Shown here: positions 1 through 36,290 of the stretch, in pieces | How the letters are laid out: each line of letters opens with the position of its first letter | How positions within the stretch are numbered: the first letter of the stretch is position 1 | Assembly: GCF_901933205.1 (NCBI RefSeq) | Contig: NC_044596.1 | Coordinates: forward strand, 4,218,001-4,282,000 | DNA length: 64,000 nucleotides | Direction: 5' to 3' | Source of the DNA: Camarhynchus parvulus | Taxonomy: Eukaryota > Chordata > Aves > Passeriformes > Thraupidae | The notes under the pieces: model-generated | Databases searched by the model: none | Told to the model about the DNA's origin: nothing | The model's input: only the letters and a program-made list of their open reading frames with translations | Position numbers and translations under genes: made by a program

Positions 1-592
1 AGTGAAGCTCTGGTTACCCCCACACAGAGCCCAGCTGCCCCTCGGCGCTCACAACCAGCCAGGAACCGAGGCTGAGCTTCACCTTGAGGCCATCGAGGTG
101 ACACTGTGGAGGTGACAGCTCAGAGAAGGGAAGTTAACTCTGCCCCAGCCCCTGTCCCCGTTGGTTCGTCACAGAGGAGGGACAGAGGTGACCCAGCAGC
201 TCAGCAAGAGCAGGGCAGAGCCTGGGGGGCTCCGTGCTCCCCTCACAGCCTCCTGTGCTGCCGATGTGACCGTCAGTGGCACATCCATCCTCCTGCTGAC
301 CAGCAGCACAGTGCCTGCAGCAGAACAGCCTCCCCCCATCTCCAGCTATCCCAAAATCCAAGTTATCCTGGCCCCAGCTATCCCAAAATCCAAGTTATCC
401 TGGCCCCAGCTATCCCAAAATCCAGGTTATCCCGACTCCCTTCAATGGCACAGGTGGAAGCCTGGCCCGGGAGGTGAAGGCATCCTGCGAGCAGCAGCTG
501 TCACCTCTCTGCAGACAGAACCCCTGCAGGGGGGGAGAGAGAGGAGGAGACACAGCAGGCAGAGCCCCCCCAGCCCTGCTGCCCCCCAGTAC
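1..592. other. ATP2B4 intron 3' of coding exon 20 (partial)
   Basis: No exon resembling the PMCA splice-site-C or C-terminal exon is visible here. The stretch holds a three-copy 32-bp repeat at 342-437 and otherwise unremarkable GC-rich sequence. Confidence 0.7.
342..437. repeat. 32-bp minisatellite, 3 copies
   Basis: The unit agctatcccaaaatccaagt plus ttatcctggccc starts at 344, 376 and 408 with an exact 32-bp period. Confidence 0.9.
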
Positions 593-24218
<23,626 letters not shown>

Positions 24219-24436
24219 CTTGTCACGGTGCCGGTGCCACCGGCACGGCGCTCCTGGCGCGGCCTCGCTCGCGGCTCCGGCGGCTCCGGGGGGGGATGCT
24301 CCGTGTGGCCCCTTCCCTGGGGGCTTCCCGGGGGGAACGGGTGGCTCTATCCGAGCCCAACTTGTCGGGATGAAGGTGTAAACAGGATGTGCATGTTACC
24401 GCGGAGGCGACCTTAGCAACGCCCGGCGTGCAGCTC
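24219..24436 (-). other. ATP2B4: Probable 5' UTR part of ATP2B4 exon 2
   Basis: Upstream of the start codon the gene strand stays CpG-rich up to a convincing acceptor at 24437-24438 (ccgctgcag|GAGCTG), preceded by a long CTC-repeat pyrimidine tract (24449-24483 on the plus strand as GGA repeats). PMCA genes have a non-coding first exon and a second exon holding UTR plus start codon, which fits. An open upstream frame ends in TGA six bases before the ATG. The exact 5' limit is inferred. Confidence 0.5.
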
Positions 24437-24448
24437 CTGCAGCGGGAG

Positions 24449-24483
24449 GAGGAGGAGGAGGAGGAGGAGGAGGAGGAGGAGGG
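24449..24483. repeat. (GGA)n trinucleotide repeat, pyrimidine tract of the exon 2 acceptor
   Basis: Eleven or so gga units on the plus strand, read as CTC on the gene strand immediately before ccgctgcag|. Confidence 0.9.
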
Positions 24484-24884
24484 GCTCCCTGGATACCACA
24501 GCAACTGGAGCTGTGAAAACAACCATGAGAAACAAAAATATCGGCGTCAGAAGGGCTTGGGAAGGAGCGAGGCGCCCCATGGGGTGGGAGAGGGGAGCGT
24601 CACTGCCCCAAGGAGGGGATTTTTAGGGAGAATTCGGTGTCAGCGTGGTTTGGGCGGGAATTCCTGGGTGAGAAGTTGAGCTCGGAGTGTGGAGCGGGGA
24701 AAAGCCGCAGCTGCGGGGCCGGGCAGGAAAGGAGCCCAGGTGGTTCTTCACTTTCAGCCCAGACAAACCCTCCCGGTGATTTTGGGTTAAAAATACCCCT
24801 CAGCAGTGGGAAACAGCTGCTTCCTCCCCTGGGCAGGACGTGGGGGCCGCAGCATCACTCCCTGCCCTGCTGGCAGGTAGGGAA

Positions 24885-25415
24885 CCATCCCAATATCCCA
24901 ATATCCTGATATCCCAAAATTGCAATGTCCAAATATCCCAATATCCTGATATCCTGATATCCCAAAATTGCAATGTCCAAATATCCCAATGTCCCACTCC
25001 CAAAATCCTGATATCCTGCTATCCCAATATCCAAATATCCTAATATCCCAATATCTAATTATCCCAATGTCCCAATATCCAAATATTCCAAAATCCCAAA
25101 TTCCCAAAATCCCAATGTCCCGATATCCCAATATCCAAATATCCCAATATCCCAAAATCCTAATATCCCAACTTCTCGATACCCCAATGTCCCAATATCC
25201 CAAATTCCCAAAATCTCAACATCCCAATACCCCAATGTCCTGATATCCCAATACCCCGATATCCTGACATCCCAATATCCAAGTATCCCAATATCCCAAA
25301 ATCCTAATATCCCAATGTCCTAATATCCCAAATTCCCAATATCCCAAATTCCCAATATCCCAATACCCCGACATGCTGATATCCCAATGACCCAATATCC
25401 CAATACCCCAATAGA
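24885..25415. repeat. 8-bp satellite atatccca, about 530 bp
   Basis: Over sixty units of atatccca with variants (atgtccca, aaatccca, atacccc). Confidence 0.97.
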
Positions 25416-26104
25416 GAAAGGGGCTGCAGCACCCCGTGGGCTCTACACCAGCTGAAAGATGCCACAGGAACCACGAAAGAGAAGGGGGAAGTGGCAGAGA
25501 AGCCACCAAAACCTGAGAGTTTCTCAGAAATCGAGGCTTTTCCGTTAATGACCTGTTCTGAGGTGGCTCCCTGAGGGCAGCGAGTGGCTCTCAGTGTCCC
25601 CAGGAGCTGCCACCCAGCGAGCACAGGGGAGCCCCAAAAACACTTCAACCAAGCCAGGCAGGGACCACGAGCATCCCACAGCTCCCCCATTCCTCAGGGA
25701 TTTGGGGGCTGGGATTCCCTGCTGGCATCTCAGAGTTCTAGGGACAAATAGGGACATGAAGGGAACAGCACAGGCCAGAGGGAAAAAGGGCTTTTTGTCA
25801 GCCAGGGTTAGCTGTGCTCCTGAGCTCCAGGGAAGCTCCCGGCACTCCAGAGGCAAAAAGGCTGCGAGGGGAGGCTCTCATGGAGAGAAAATAAAATCTT
25901 TCTGAGGGCAAAATAAATAAAGAACAACAAGGGAACGGCCGCTCCGGCAGCATCCACCCAAGACAGGGCCCAGGGGTGGCAGAGCAGGCTGGGGAGGGAC
26001 AGGAGGGAGGAGGGAGAACGTCCACAGCTGATCCCAGAACACAGGGGATGCACCAGCCCTCACAAACCCCACAGAAAGGCACCAAATCAGCACAGGGATG
26101 TCAT

Positions 26105-26345
26105 CAACAGCCCCGATTTCAACCCTAGAGCTGTCCCAAACTGCCCCATCCCAAACTGCCCCGATTCCAGCCCCAGGGCTGACCCAAACTGCCCCAATTC
26201 CAGCTCTAGAGTTGTCCCAAACTGCCCCATGCCAAACAACCCTGATTCCAGCCTCAGGGCAGTCCCAAACTGCCCCATCCCAAACAGCCCCAATTCCAGC
26301 CCCAGGGCTGTCTCAAACCACCCCAATTCCAGCCCCAGCCCCAGG
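26105..26345. repeat. Minisatellite gtcccaaactgccccaattc
   Basis: About eight units of 30-33 bp alternating ccaaactgccccattcc and agccccagggctg. Confidence 0.9.
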
Positions 26346-26559
26346 GACTTTCAATCTCTGGGGAAGCACAACCCCAAAGAACCAAACCCCCCTGCCTGGC
26401 CCTCCTTATCCTGCCAGCAGCACCCCCAGGGCAGGTCCCAGCACTATCAGGGCGCCACAGGCACCAACTGCACCTCGGGGACAGCAGTGACACAGCCAGA
26501 ATGTCCCCACCTCGGGAGGGACCTGTGCCCCAGCTGCAGGGAGGGGAGCAGCAGGATGG

Positions 26560-26660
26560 GGGGAACAGGAATGGGGACACAGAGATGGGACACAGGGATT
26601 GGGACACAGGAATAGGGACACAGGGATGGAAGGACACAGGGATGGGGACACTGCAGCTCC
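26560..26660. repeat. Minisatellite gggacacagggatg
   Basis: Six or seven units of 14-16 bp. Confidence 0.88.
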
Positions 26661-26829
26661 TGGACACCCAAACTCCTCGAGCCAGAGCGTTTCTGCTGCC
26701 CCATCCAGCAGGGATCCCTGCCCATCCCCAGCCCTGTTATCCCACGGCTCCTCCTGGAGCTCAGCTCATCCATCCCTGCAAGGCAGCAGCTCCCAGCAGC
26801 GGGAAGCAGGAGGTGGCAGGCCCAATTAA

Positions 26830-27000
26830 GCAGGCTCCTGCTGATTAAGAGAAAAAACGCTAATTCCCCCACCCCACCACGCTCATTTCCTCCTCTTTCA
26901 TAGCAACCGGCGCTGTCTGAGAAGCGCTCAGAGGTTAAGAGGGAGACAGTTAATTAATACTGTAACGGCCTAGCCCTTAATTACCCCTGACAGAGCTCAG
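26830..27000. promoter_or_regulatory. AT-rich homeodomain-site block, candidate conserved element
   Basis: Contains ctgattaagag, cgctaattc, cagttaattaatactg and cccttaattacccc within 150 bp of otherwise GC-rich DNA. Function is inferred only from composition. Confidence 0.25.
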
Positions 27001-28267
27001 GGGGCAGCGATCAGCACCATCCCTGTGTCCCACTGCGAGATTCCAGCCTGGAATTTGCTCTGTCCTGGGAGGAAAGGAGGGACCCAGCACCATCCCTGTG
27101 TCCCACCCTGCAATCCCAGCCTGGGAGCGAGGTGTGGGATGGCTCCTGTCTGCTCTGAGCACCCTCCCCCAGCCCTTTTGGCATCACAGCCCCATTCCCA
27201 GGGGATCCACCCGGATCAGAACCATTGCTCTGAGGAGCTCCCAGTGATCCCAGCACATTCTGTCCTTCACTCTGGGAATCCATTCCCAGAGCCCCCAGAC
27301 CTTGGAGAGGAACAAACTCTCCCTGAGGGAAGAAAACAGCCCAGGTGGGAGAGGACCTGAGCTCCCTGTGCTGACACCGACTGTGTCACCTCCCAAATGC
27401 CATCCCTGAGTTGGGGACCCACCCTGGAGCCTGGTGGGGTGTGAGGGGAGGAAGGAGAGGGGTGTGAGGGGAGGAAGGAGCGTGCGGGCTCCAGGCAGGA
27501 GGAGCTGGCGAGGAGCGGCGGAGCCGGTGCTGCAGCTGAACCTGCCCGGAATAATAAACGGCAGCACGGCACCTCTGTCCTGCCAGGGGCACCTCTGTCC
27601 TGCCAGGGACAGTGCCCAGGGCCAGGGCCACCGCCCCAGTGTGGTCTCTGCCCACCCCAGCCCCAGCAGCTGCTGGATTCAACCTCGGAGAAAAGCGACG
27701 AGGAAAAATTAATCAGCTGGAGATGCCACAAGTGACAACTTCAGCCACGGCGTGGGCGGCCCTGCTGCCATGCTGGTGGCACTGCCGATGGCACCAGGAG
27801 CCTGGCACGTGCCAGCAGCAGCCATGGTTGGGTCCCTGGGTAAGGACAGGGATCCTCCTGCCTCAGGATATCAGATGAGACCCCGGATGGGAGCACTGCT
27901 CCATCCTCCCACGGATGATCAGCAAACCCTGCTCAAGCTCAGGAGGTTCTTCCATTGATGAAATCTGTGCCCCAGCTGGGACATCTCCCACCACCAGGCC
28001 AAGGAAAAGCATCACCAGCCACCACATTCCCTGCCCAGAGCCACAAATCCCAGCTGGGATCAGGTGGATCCAGGTGGCATCACCTTCCCCAAGCACCTGG
28101 ATCCCAGCCCTACACTCTGCCCCTCTCAGCAGCACCCACCAGGGTCCATCTCCTCTCCCAGTTTGGGAATGGGGTGTTGGGAACACTTGGCTGCCGGAGG
28201 TTGCCATGGCAAACTCAATGTAAAGCTGTCAGGGATGCTGTTTATGTTGCCAAGTGGGGAGGAAGGG

Positions 28268-28309
28268 AAAAAAAATAATAAAAAAAAAAAAAAAAGAAAA
28301 AAAATCAAC
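28268..28309. repeat. Poly(A)-rich tract
   Basis: aaaaataataaaaaaaaaa run on the plus strand. No recognisable retroelement body precedes it. Confidence 0.9.
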
Positions 28310-28424
28310 TCCCTCAAAATTACCCTTCCTTGGCTCGGCTTTGAGATTTTTTCCCTTTCCTGCCCTGCCGGCTGGGACTGCCCCTGCAGAGGCCGCACTG
28401 ACCCCACTCACTCCTCCGGGAGCG

Positions 28425-28720
28425 GGGCTGGGGGGGCACGGGGAGGTGAAAATCCTCTGGAATGGCTGAATCCAGGCAGGAATCATAGGGTGAGACCCAT
28501 GGGGTGCTGCCATCACTGCGGGGGCTGGGGAGGTGAAAATCGTCTGGAATGGCTGAATCCAGGGAGAGACCCCCGGGAGAGACCCATGGGGTGCTGCCAT
28601 CACTGGGGGGGCTGGGGAGGGCACAGGGAAGTGAAAATCCTCTGGAATGGCTGAATCCAGGCAGGAACCCCGGGAGAGACCCATGGGGTGCTGCCATCAC
28701 CGGGGGGGGCTGGGGAGGGC
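28425..28720. repeat. Tandem repeat, 3 copies of about 75-100 bp
   Basis: Units contain gtgaaaatcctctggaatgg, ctgaatccaggcagga and gagacccatggggtgctgcc. Confidence 0.9.
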
Positions 28721-28849
28721 ACCAGACCCCCCTGCAGCCCCTCAGAACCAGGGGAGACACTTTCCCATCGGGAATGCGGGACCAGGCTCTGCACTGGCAC
28801 TGGGCACAGGTGACAGCCTTGGGGACAGGGAGGGCACCGGGGGAAGGGG

Positions 28850-30750
28850 CACGACCCCCACGCCGGGGCTGAGCCGGCTCCCTGCGCTGGCGGGACAGGG
28901 CCACGTGGAGCACGCGGTGCCCAGCCCGCGGTGCCAGCGGCTCGGGGGGGGCTCGTGGGGTCCCCGGTGTCCCCCCGGAGCCACCGCGGGCAGCCGGGGG
29001 GCCCGGTGGGCCTGGGGGGCCCCTCCCCTGCACACTCACCAAATCGCAATGTGCAGATGGCAGCGGCTCCCGCTCCTGCTCCTGCCTGTTCCCAGCAACA
29101 CCCCTGGCAAGGGAAGCCTTCCCTCCTTAACCCCTGCGGCGCCGGGCGAGGCCACCCGCAGGGGACACCGCGGGGCTGTCACCTCCTGCGGCGGGGGAGG
29201 AGACAAGGAGGTGGCGCACGGGGACAAACCTCATGCTCGGGGCTGGCTCGGAGGGGCAGGCGACATCCCAGCCGGGATTGTCACCCTCGGGGAGGCGGGG
29301 CAGGGTGGCAGAAGGTCACGGCGGCGGAACCTCCATCCTGGTGCCACGGAGAGGCGAAGGGGACAAGGCCAGGCTGCGACAGCCCGGACAGAGCCCCCGG
29401 CACTCAGGGACCCTGCGCCAGCCCAGGAGGACCTGTCCCCTTCCCCCGGCCACGCCGCTGTCCCCTGGCTCCCCTCCTTGCCCCGGGCGGCTGCAGGTGC
29501 CGAAAGCAGAAGCGGTGGCACCCGGGGCACCCGGGGACAGCCACCTGTGGCACCCGCGGGATGTCCCCTCCTCCCGCAGCAGCATCCGCTTCCTCCGCCA
29601 GGGGAGGGGACAGCGACGCTGCCCTGCCCGGAGGGGCCCCCCCGCACCCCGCAGTGCCACCCCGCAGTGCCACACCTTGGGGACACTGCAGAGCCGAGCC
29701 CTGGCACGGGGGACAGCCCGGTGACAGCCAGACCCCCTCGCTCCTGGCGGGGCAGAGGGGGAAGGAGCCCGCAGGCTCCATCCGGCGAGGAGGGGGGAAA
29801 AAACGTGGGGAATAAACGTGGGGAGAATAAAAGTGGAGGGAATGTCCTGGAAAAGGAGCAGGAAAACGCCCAGGAAGCGCTGGTGCCTCACGGAGCGTGG
29901 CAGCAGCAGCGCTGTGCCAGGGAAACTGAGTCACCAGCCCGGTGACAAAGCGAGTGACAAAGCGAGTGACAAACCAGGCACGGAGCAGTGACGGAGCCCA
30001 GGGCGCGGGGCTGGAGCTGCAGTCCGGGAATTCCTGCGGGAATTCGCTGTTGGGATCCGGCCCCTGAGGCTGCTCCTCGCCAGCCCCCGCGGGCAGGGCA
30101 GGGTCCCCATGTCCCGCATCCCGGCGGGTCCCGCAAGTGACAATTCCCGACTCCCACGAGTGACAATTCCCGTTTCCCACGAGTGAGAATTCCTGTTTCC
30201 CAAGCGGCTTCTCCGCACCTCCCCTGTCCACGACATTGGGCTGGGGACAAGGGAGGGGACACGCCACAAGCCACCAGCTACCGCAGGCTCAGGGTGCCAC
30301 AAGAGCCGCTGGCCCCGCGGTGTCACCACCACCGGCGATGTCACCGTCACCCACGGTGACAGCCCCGTAGTATTTCCTCCCACAGGGCTGTGCCAGGCAC
30401 ACCATTCCCGGTGCCAGCAGCGCAGCCACGGGGCTGCCACGTGCAGGGCACAAGGCTGGGGCCTGTCCCCAAACCGGCTGTCACCCCCTTGGCCGCAGAC
30501 CTTCGTCCCCACGCAGGTGACACCAAAGGCCACCAGAGCATTGTCCCACGCCTGGCTATGTCACACCATCCTCCTCTCCTTCCTCCTGCCAGGTTAAGAG
30601 GAGGGATGGCAGCAGGGCCAAGGTCACGGTGAAAGCAGCAGGAAAAGGCAGGAGGAGGTGACATTCCCCAAAATGAATGTCCCTGCCGCCATCCTGCGGG
30701 GCACTCACGCGGCCGCCGCCACCACCCCGCTCATTCCAGCTGCTCTGGCT
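28850..30750. promoter_or_regulatory. CpG-rich region
   Basis: Raised CpG frequency over nearly 2 kb, ending in gcggccgccgccaccacc near 30710. A good minus-strand donor (CCGC|GTGAGTGCC) lies at about 30706. It could be an alternative first exon; no direct evidence of transcription. Confidence 0.3.
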
Positions 30751-31574
30751 CCCTTTTTGCTCCTATTTTGCCTCCTGCTAATTGACGTTGGAAAACTGCT
30801 GGGTTTTGGCGTGCCCAAGGCAGCAATTAACTCCTGCAAAGGGCAGGGAAGAGGCTGGAGGCGGAACGCTGGGCACGGCCTTGGCATGGATGCAGCGCTC
30901 CACGACGCGGCTCCTCAAATCCCTCTGCCCTGAGCCCCAAAATCTACACCCCTGAGCCCCCAAACCCACAGCCCTGAACGCCAAACCCCCCGGCTCTGAG
31001 CCTGCTGCCACCAGGGGCTGTGACAGCTCTGGTTTGTGCTGTCCAGGCCTCCAAAATCGTCACATCCACGTGCCAAAGCCACCGGCGCAGCTGGCGGTGC
31101 CGGGGGTCAGGAATCTGCCCTCGCCCCCAGCCGGGGCTTCCCCGAGCCTCAGGGTGCAGCAGCCCAGGAATTCCATGGGGGTGGAAGCAAAGGAAAAGCA
31201 GGGAGCCTCCAGGCGAGCTGTCAGGGGGAATGTTTCCATCTAAGGCCTTGGTATTTCTCTGGCGGCGCCTGCACTAAATCAGCGCCGCTCCTCTCATTAT
31301 TCTCTCGTGCTTTACAAGGTAGCAGGGCCGGTGCAGGAATGCAGGAGGATGGGGAGCAAAACCAGCCTCTCCTGCAGCAGCAAACACCTGCAGGCCTCAC
31401 CCTCTGCAGGGGCACAGCATCCCCTGGGCAGCCCCTCTGCCACCTCCCCAGCAGCTCTGGTACTTTTAACACCAAATGGTTTTGTTTGTGATCGTCTGAT
31501 CAGCAAAATCAGACAATATGGCTCTCAAAATCAGAGAATGTGGATGTCACACCTGAGTGTAACATCTAGAGGAC

Positions 31575-31692
31575 AGTAAAAGACATGTAGATGTGGTGCT
31601 GTAGCGTTGGATTTGGTACTGCTGGCTTAAAGATTGGACTTGACAATCTTAAAGATCTCTTCCAGCTTCAACAGTTCCGTGATTCTACACAG
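31575..31692 (+). mobile_element. CR1 LINE 3' fragment
   Basis: aaagattggacttgacaatc, then ttaaagatctcttccagctt, ending gttccgtgattctacac: the CR1 3' end in sense orientation. Confidence 0.82.
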
Positions 31693-32499
31693 GAGCCCTC
31701 AGGTAGGGAGGAGCTGGGCTGCTTTGCTCTTTGCTCTGCATCTGTCCCTCTCTCCCCAAATTCTCCTGGTCCCTGGAGGTGACAGTGGCACAGCCCTTGG
31801 GAGGATTGTCCTGGATGCCAGCACGAGGTTTTGTCCACTCCTCCATCCCACCTGGCACCAGGAAATGGGCTCTTCCCAGCCTGGGAGCACTGGGAAGCCA
31901 CCACGGGGTGATGTGGCAGCAGCTGGCACACAGTGGGTGACTCCTCTCTCCTCCTTTCCCTTCCCTCCAGGTGGATCTGCTGCAGGGAGGTGTCCAGAGC
32001 AGCATCTCCCACCCCACTACCCCTTCCACCTCCCATCCCTCCTCCAGACCTACCCTGCGCTTGGCTTAGCTCTGATTCACAGCCCAGAGCGAGTCCAAAG
32101 CCGAGCTTTGGGATTTGGACAGCTTGGAATCGTGGAGCAGGACCGGAGGATGAAAACAAGGCAGCAAAGCAGGCCCTGGGGCTGCTCTGGCAGCACTCCA
32201 GGATGGACACGGAGCAGTGGCCACATCCCAGCCCTGGCAGAGTCCCTGTCACACCTGGCCAGCAGGGAGGTGACACCGAGAACCCTGGCAGGATGGGGAT
32301 CCCATTCGCAGGGAGATGCTGCAGCCCCAGCAGTTGGATGCTGTCCTGGGAGGCCCCTGAGGAGCAGGAGAGGCCAGGGAAAGGCTGGGGGCAGTGTCTG
32401 AGCTGGCCAGGCTGGAGCAGAGGCCACAGGGCCGGGAGGGTGCTGAGGGCAGGAGGGAGGAGCCCAGAGCCCTCTGCTCCAGAGCCGCTCCTGGGCACA

Positions 32500-32790
32500 G
32501 CCCCAACCAGGATTTTGGGTTTTGGATCCCAGGACACTCCTTAGGCAGGAGTTGGGGCAGAGTCTGGGTTATCCCACCACTCCCAGCTCTCCCCAACCAG
32601 GATTTTGGATTTTTTGGATCCCAGGACACTCCTTAGGCAGGAGCTGGGGCAGAGTCTGGGTTATCCCACCATTCCCAGCTCTCCCCAACCAAGGATTTTG
32701 GATTTTTTGGATCCCAGGACAGCAGGATTTTGGCAGGAGCAGGGGCAGAGCCAGGGTTATCCCAGCCCAGGGCAGGGATGCTCCTACCAT
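32500..32790. repeat. About 93-bp minisatellite, 3 copies
   Basis: Units contain ccaaccaggattttggat, tttggatcccaggacactcc and ggggcagagtctgggttatc. Confidence 0.92.
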
Positions 32791-33999
32791 TCCCAGCTCT
32801 CCCATGGGATGGGGCAGCCCAGGAGCAGTTGGTGTCCAGCTCATCTCCCCACACACCTGAGCACGGCCCCAAACAGCAGAGATCCCGCCAATCCCAACTC
32901 CCACCTTCCCACATCCCCTTCAGAAAGCACAGGAATTTTTAAACTCAGCTTAAATTAAATCAAACCCAGAGCACGGGCAGTCTGAGAGGGAAAACAACAC
33001 TCGGAGGACAGGAGAGCCACCGGGCAGGACAGGAGGACACAGGCACGGTATTTTTAGCAGGATTACACAGGGACAGGGGATTCCTACCCCGAAGATCCCT
33101 GGGGGATGAAAATCGGGCCCGTCACTTCCTCCAGCAGCAGCAGCCAGGGGAAGCATCTGCTGCTTGGGGCAGGCAGCAGGAGGAGAGGGGCAGCCCGTGG
33201 GTTTTGGGGTGCCCAGGACACCCCAGGACAGCGGGGGGCACCTGGTGGCTCACCTTGTCACCGCCGGAGCCGCTTCCTCTTCCCTGCTCCGTGAAGAATC
33301 CCGTGGAAAGAAAACCCAAACTGGCAGCAATCCCTCCCAAAAATCCCCCTCTGGGGAAACTGAGGCAGGAGAGGCAGGGCTGCTGGGACACCACAGGGCA
33401 ATTGGGGGATCCCCTAAAGCTGGGGATGCGCCAGTAGGGGATCCCCAACAATTCCAGATGTGCTGCAGGGGAACCCAGACAATTCCAGAGCGGGAAGGGC
33501 ACCCCAGCACTCGGCTCCCGAGGGTGGCAGCAGCCCTGGGGACACGGGGAAGGGCTGGGGACAGCAATGCCCCTCCTGCCACCGCCACCACGTGAGCCGG
33601 GATGGGTGTCCCTGCTCCCAGCTCCGAGAATTCCCGCTCTGGATCACATCCCTGCCGGCCACCCTGTAACTCCTGCCAGCCCGGCTAGCTGGGATCCCTC
33701 TCCCCACACTCCTCCAGCCCTAAATCCATATTTTCCCATCAAAAAAAATAAACAACCAAAAAACCCGAAGCCTAGCAGGGATTTTCTAAGCCAGCAACAA
33801 GGGATGGGAGAGGGGTAAAAAAAATTAAATTAAATAATAAAAAGAAAGGCTGCAAGCACTTTTCGCTGCTGCAAAGGGTTAAAAAAATAAAGTCGGGAAA
33901 AGCGATAGGAAAAACACACGCGGCTCCCAGGGAAGAGCGCGCCGGCTGCTCCCGTTTCCCTTCCCAACATGCCCTGCTCCTGGGAAAGTGTGGGCTGTT

Positions 34000-34260
34000 T
34001 TCCATATATAACTGCGAACTGTTCCATGCAGTAAGAAGTCTAATTAAAGGGAGCCAGGCGAGCAGGGGGAAGGCAATATTTATCCCGGAGAAAAGAACCC
34101 CCATCCTCAAAAATCCTTAAATGGAGACCCCCCCCCTCGGCCAGTAAGGGGGAAATAAAAAAGATAAGAAAAAGTTCCGTGGTGGTGGTGTGGAGATCGG
34201 AAAAAAAAAAAAAGAAAGGAAAGGAAAGGAAAAAAAAAACAGGCGGGAGAGGCAAATCAG
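34000..34260. other. AT-rich block with A-runs
   Basis: tccatatataactgcgaact, gtctaattaaaggg and caatatttatcc are followed by C-runs and A-runs (34200-34240). It may be a conserved or simple AT block. Confidence 0.3.
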
Positions 34261-35049
34261 AGCTTGGAAAATATGGAGAAATAGGAGGGGAGAGCCAGAT
34301 GGGCCAGGAGAGCACGGGGAGGGGCAGGGCAAGGGGAAGGGAAAGCTCCTCTGAGCTGGGATGAGCTGGGAGGGGGCACAGCCACCCCCGGGAGCCTCCC
34401 AGGGTCCTCCTTCCCCGGCCCCTCGAGGTGGGAGAAGCGAGGAGTTGAGCAAACAGCAGGAATCAGCTTGGAAAATAAATATGGGAGGGAATCTAGGCGG
34501 GCGGGAAGGGGCTGGGGGTGGGAAATGCCTGGAGGCACCGTGAGGGATCCAGGGTGGGTGGGAGAGGCGGGGAGGGAAGGGGCACCACGCTGGGCACCCA
34601 CCCTGGGCATCCCCCCACTCAAGGGGTGACCCACAGGGTCTCACCCACCCCAACACCCCGGCCCAGCTGAACCCCACCGGTGTTTTGGAGGAAATGTCTC
34701 TGAGGGATGGAAAAAACCTTGGAAAAACCCTGGATGTGCTTTTGAGAGGAGCTTTGTTCGAGCTGCGCTTCCCACCAGCGCCAGGCACTGCCCTGATCCA
34801 GAGCAGGCACCACACTCCCGGTTTGGGGGGAGTCAGAGCAGTTAAAAACCGTTAGCGGGCTTTAATTAAGTGCTGATTATATGAGCTGGGGAGAGGCACC
34901 AACACCACCACCACCATCATCATCATCATGGGCAGTTATTCCAACTGGATGGGGCTCTTTGCTCCCTAAAATTGCACTTTGTCCTGCTGCCACCCTGCAG
35001 ACACCCGGATCTGGAGCTGTGGAGTTTGGGGTGTCATTCCCAGGCCTGC

Positions 35050-35285
35050 CAATCATTCCCACCCCTGTCAGCCATTCCCAGCCCTGACATTCCCAGCCCT
35101 GACATTCCCAACCCTAATATTCCCAACCGTGTCATTCCCAACCCAGACATTCCCAGACTTGTCATTCCCAACCCTGACATTCCCAGCCTTGTCAGTCATT
35201 CCCAACCCTGACATTCCCAACCCTGACATTCCCAACCCTGACATTCCCAACCCTGTCAGTCATTCCCAACCCTGGCATTCCCACC
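35050..35285. repeat. 13-14 bp minisatellite cattcccaaccctga
   Basis: About 17 units of cattcccaaccctga with variants ctgt, agac and agcc. Confidence 0.95.
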
Positions 35286-35524
35286 TCCACACCCCGCCCT
35301 GCAGCCCGGCACAGTCCTGACCTGCCATCCTGTTTATGCCACATCCAACCCCACGTGTTCCCTCCTCCCAGCACCTCCCAGCTGCACCAGTAACCCTGGC
35401 AAACTGGGATATCCCTTCCCTCACATAGATACATCATGTCCCTACAAGGAGGACTGGGGCCTTCCATGGCCCCAAAGCCAGGCTTTGCCATAAATCCCAG
35501 CTCCCCAAAAAACCCACCTGCAGT

Positions 35525-35665
35525 GATGCTGGGATGCAATCCCAGAATGGTTTGGGACGAAATAGACCTTAAAGCTCATCCCATTCCATGGGCAGGGACA
35601 CCTCCCACTATCCCAGGGTGCTCCAAGCCCAGCCTGGCCTTGCTAGGACAAGCTCAACCTCAGAC
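35525..35665 (-). mobile_element. CR1 LINE 3' fragment
   Basis: Plus strand shows tcccagaatggtttgggacg, tagaccttaaagctcatccc and gggtgctccaagcccagcct, the antisense CR1 tail. Confidence 0.88.
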
Positions 35666-35984
35666 ACAACAGTGATGGTGCTGCCGGGGATGCTCACACC
35701 CCAAATAACATCCCCCAAAACCCCACAGCCTCTGCCCAGCCTCCAAACAAAGCAGCCCTGGGGTCACCCGAGGTGACAGTGGCCACCAGCCCCTGTGTCC
35801 TGGCAGGAGCTGGGGCTGTGGGAGGCTCTGGCACGGCCCGACCCCAGGTGGGGCTCTAAGCACCAGCGCTAATCCAGGGATAATTGCGGCTTTAGCAGCG
35901 ATAGGGCCCAGATTAGTGGGGAAATCCCGGTGTTAGGGGCACCGAGCTGGCACCGAGCGGCCACGGAGCCAAGGGAGAGACGGA

Positions 35985-36290
35985 TCCCGGGAATAGAGAG
36001 AGGGATCTATGGGAATATAGCAAGGGATCCCGGGAATGGAGTGAGGGATCTCAGGAATGGAGTGAGGGATCCCAGGAATACAGCGAGGGATCCACAGGGA
36101 TACAGAGAAGAATCCTGGGAATACAGTGAGGGATCCCGGGAATATAGTGAGGGATCTGCGGAATACAGTGAGGCGTCCATGGGATACAGCAAGGGATCCA
36201 CAGGAGTACTGTGAGAGATCCCAGGAACACAGTGAGGGATTCATGGGATACAGCAAGGGATCTGTGGGAACACAGTGAGGGATCTCCCCG
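35985..36290. repeat. 20-24 bp minisatellite gggatcccaggaatacagtga
   Basis: About 13 units of gagggatcccaggaatacag and variants. Confidence 0.93.

Noticed and set aside
24885..25415. Regular short repeats that might suggest a CRISPR array
   Set aside because: Eukaryotic context, no unique spacers, 8-bp unit: an ordinary satellite.
28647..29945. 432-codon open frame on the plus strand
   Set aside because: It lies in CpG-rich DNA where stops are rare, begins in a tandem repeat, is Gly/Pro/Ala/Arg-rich throughout and matches no family I know.
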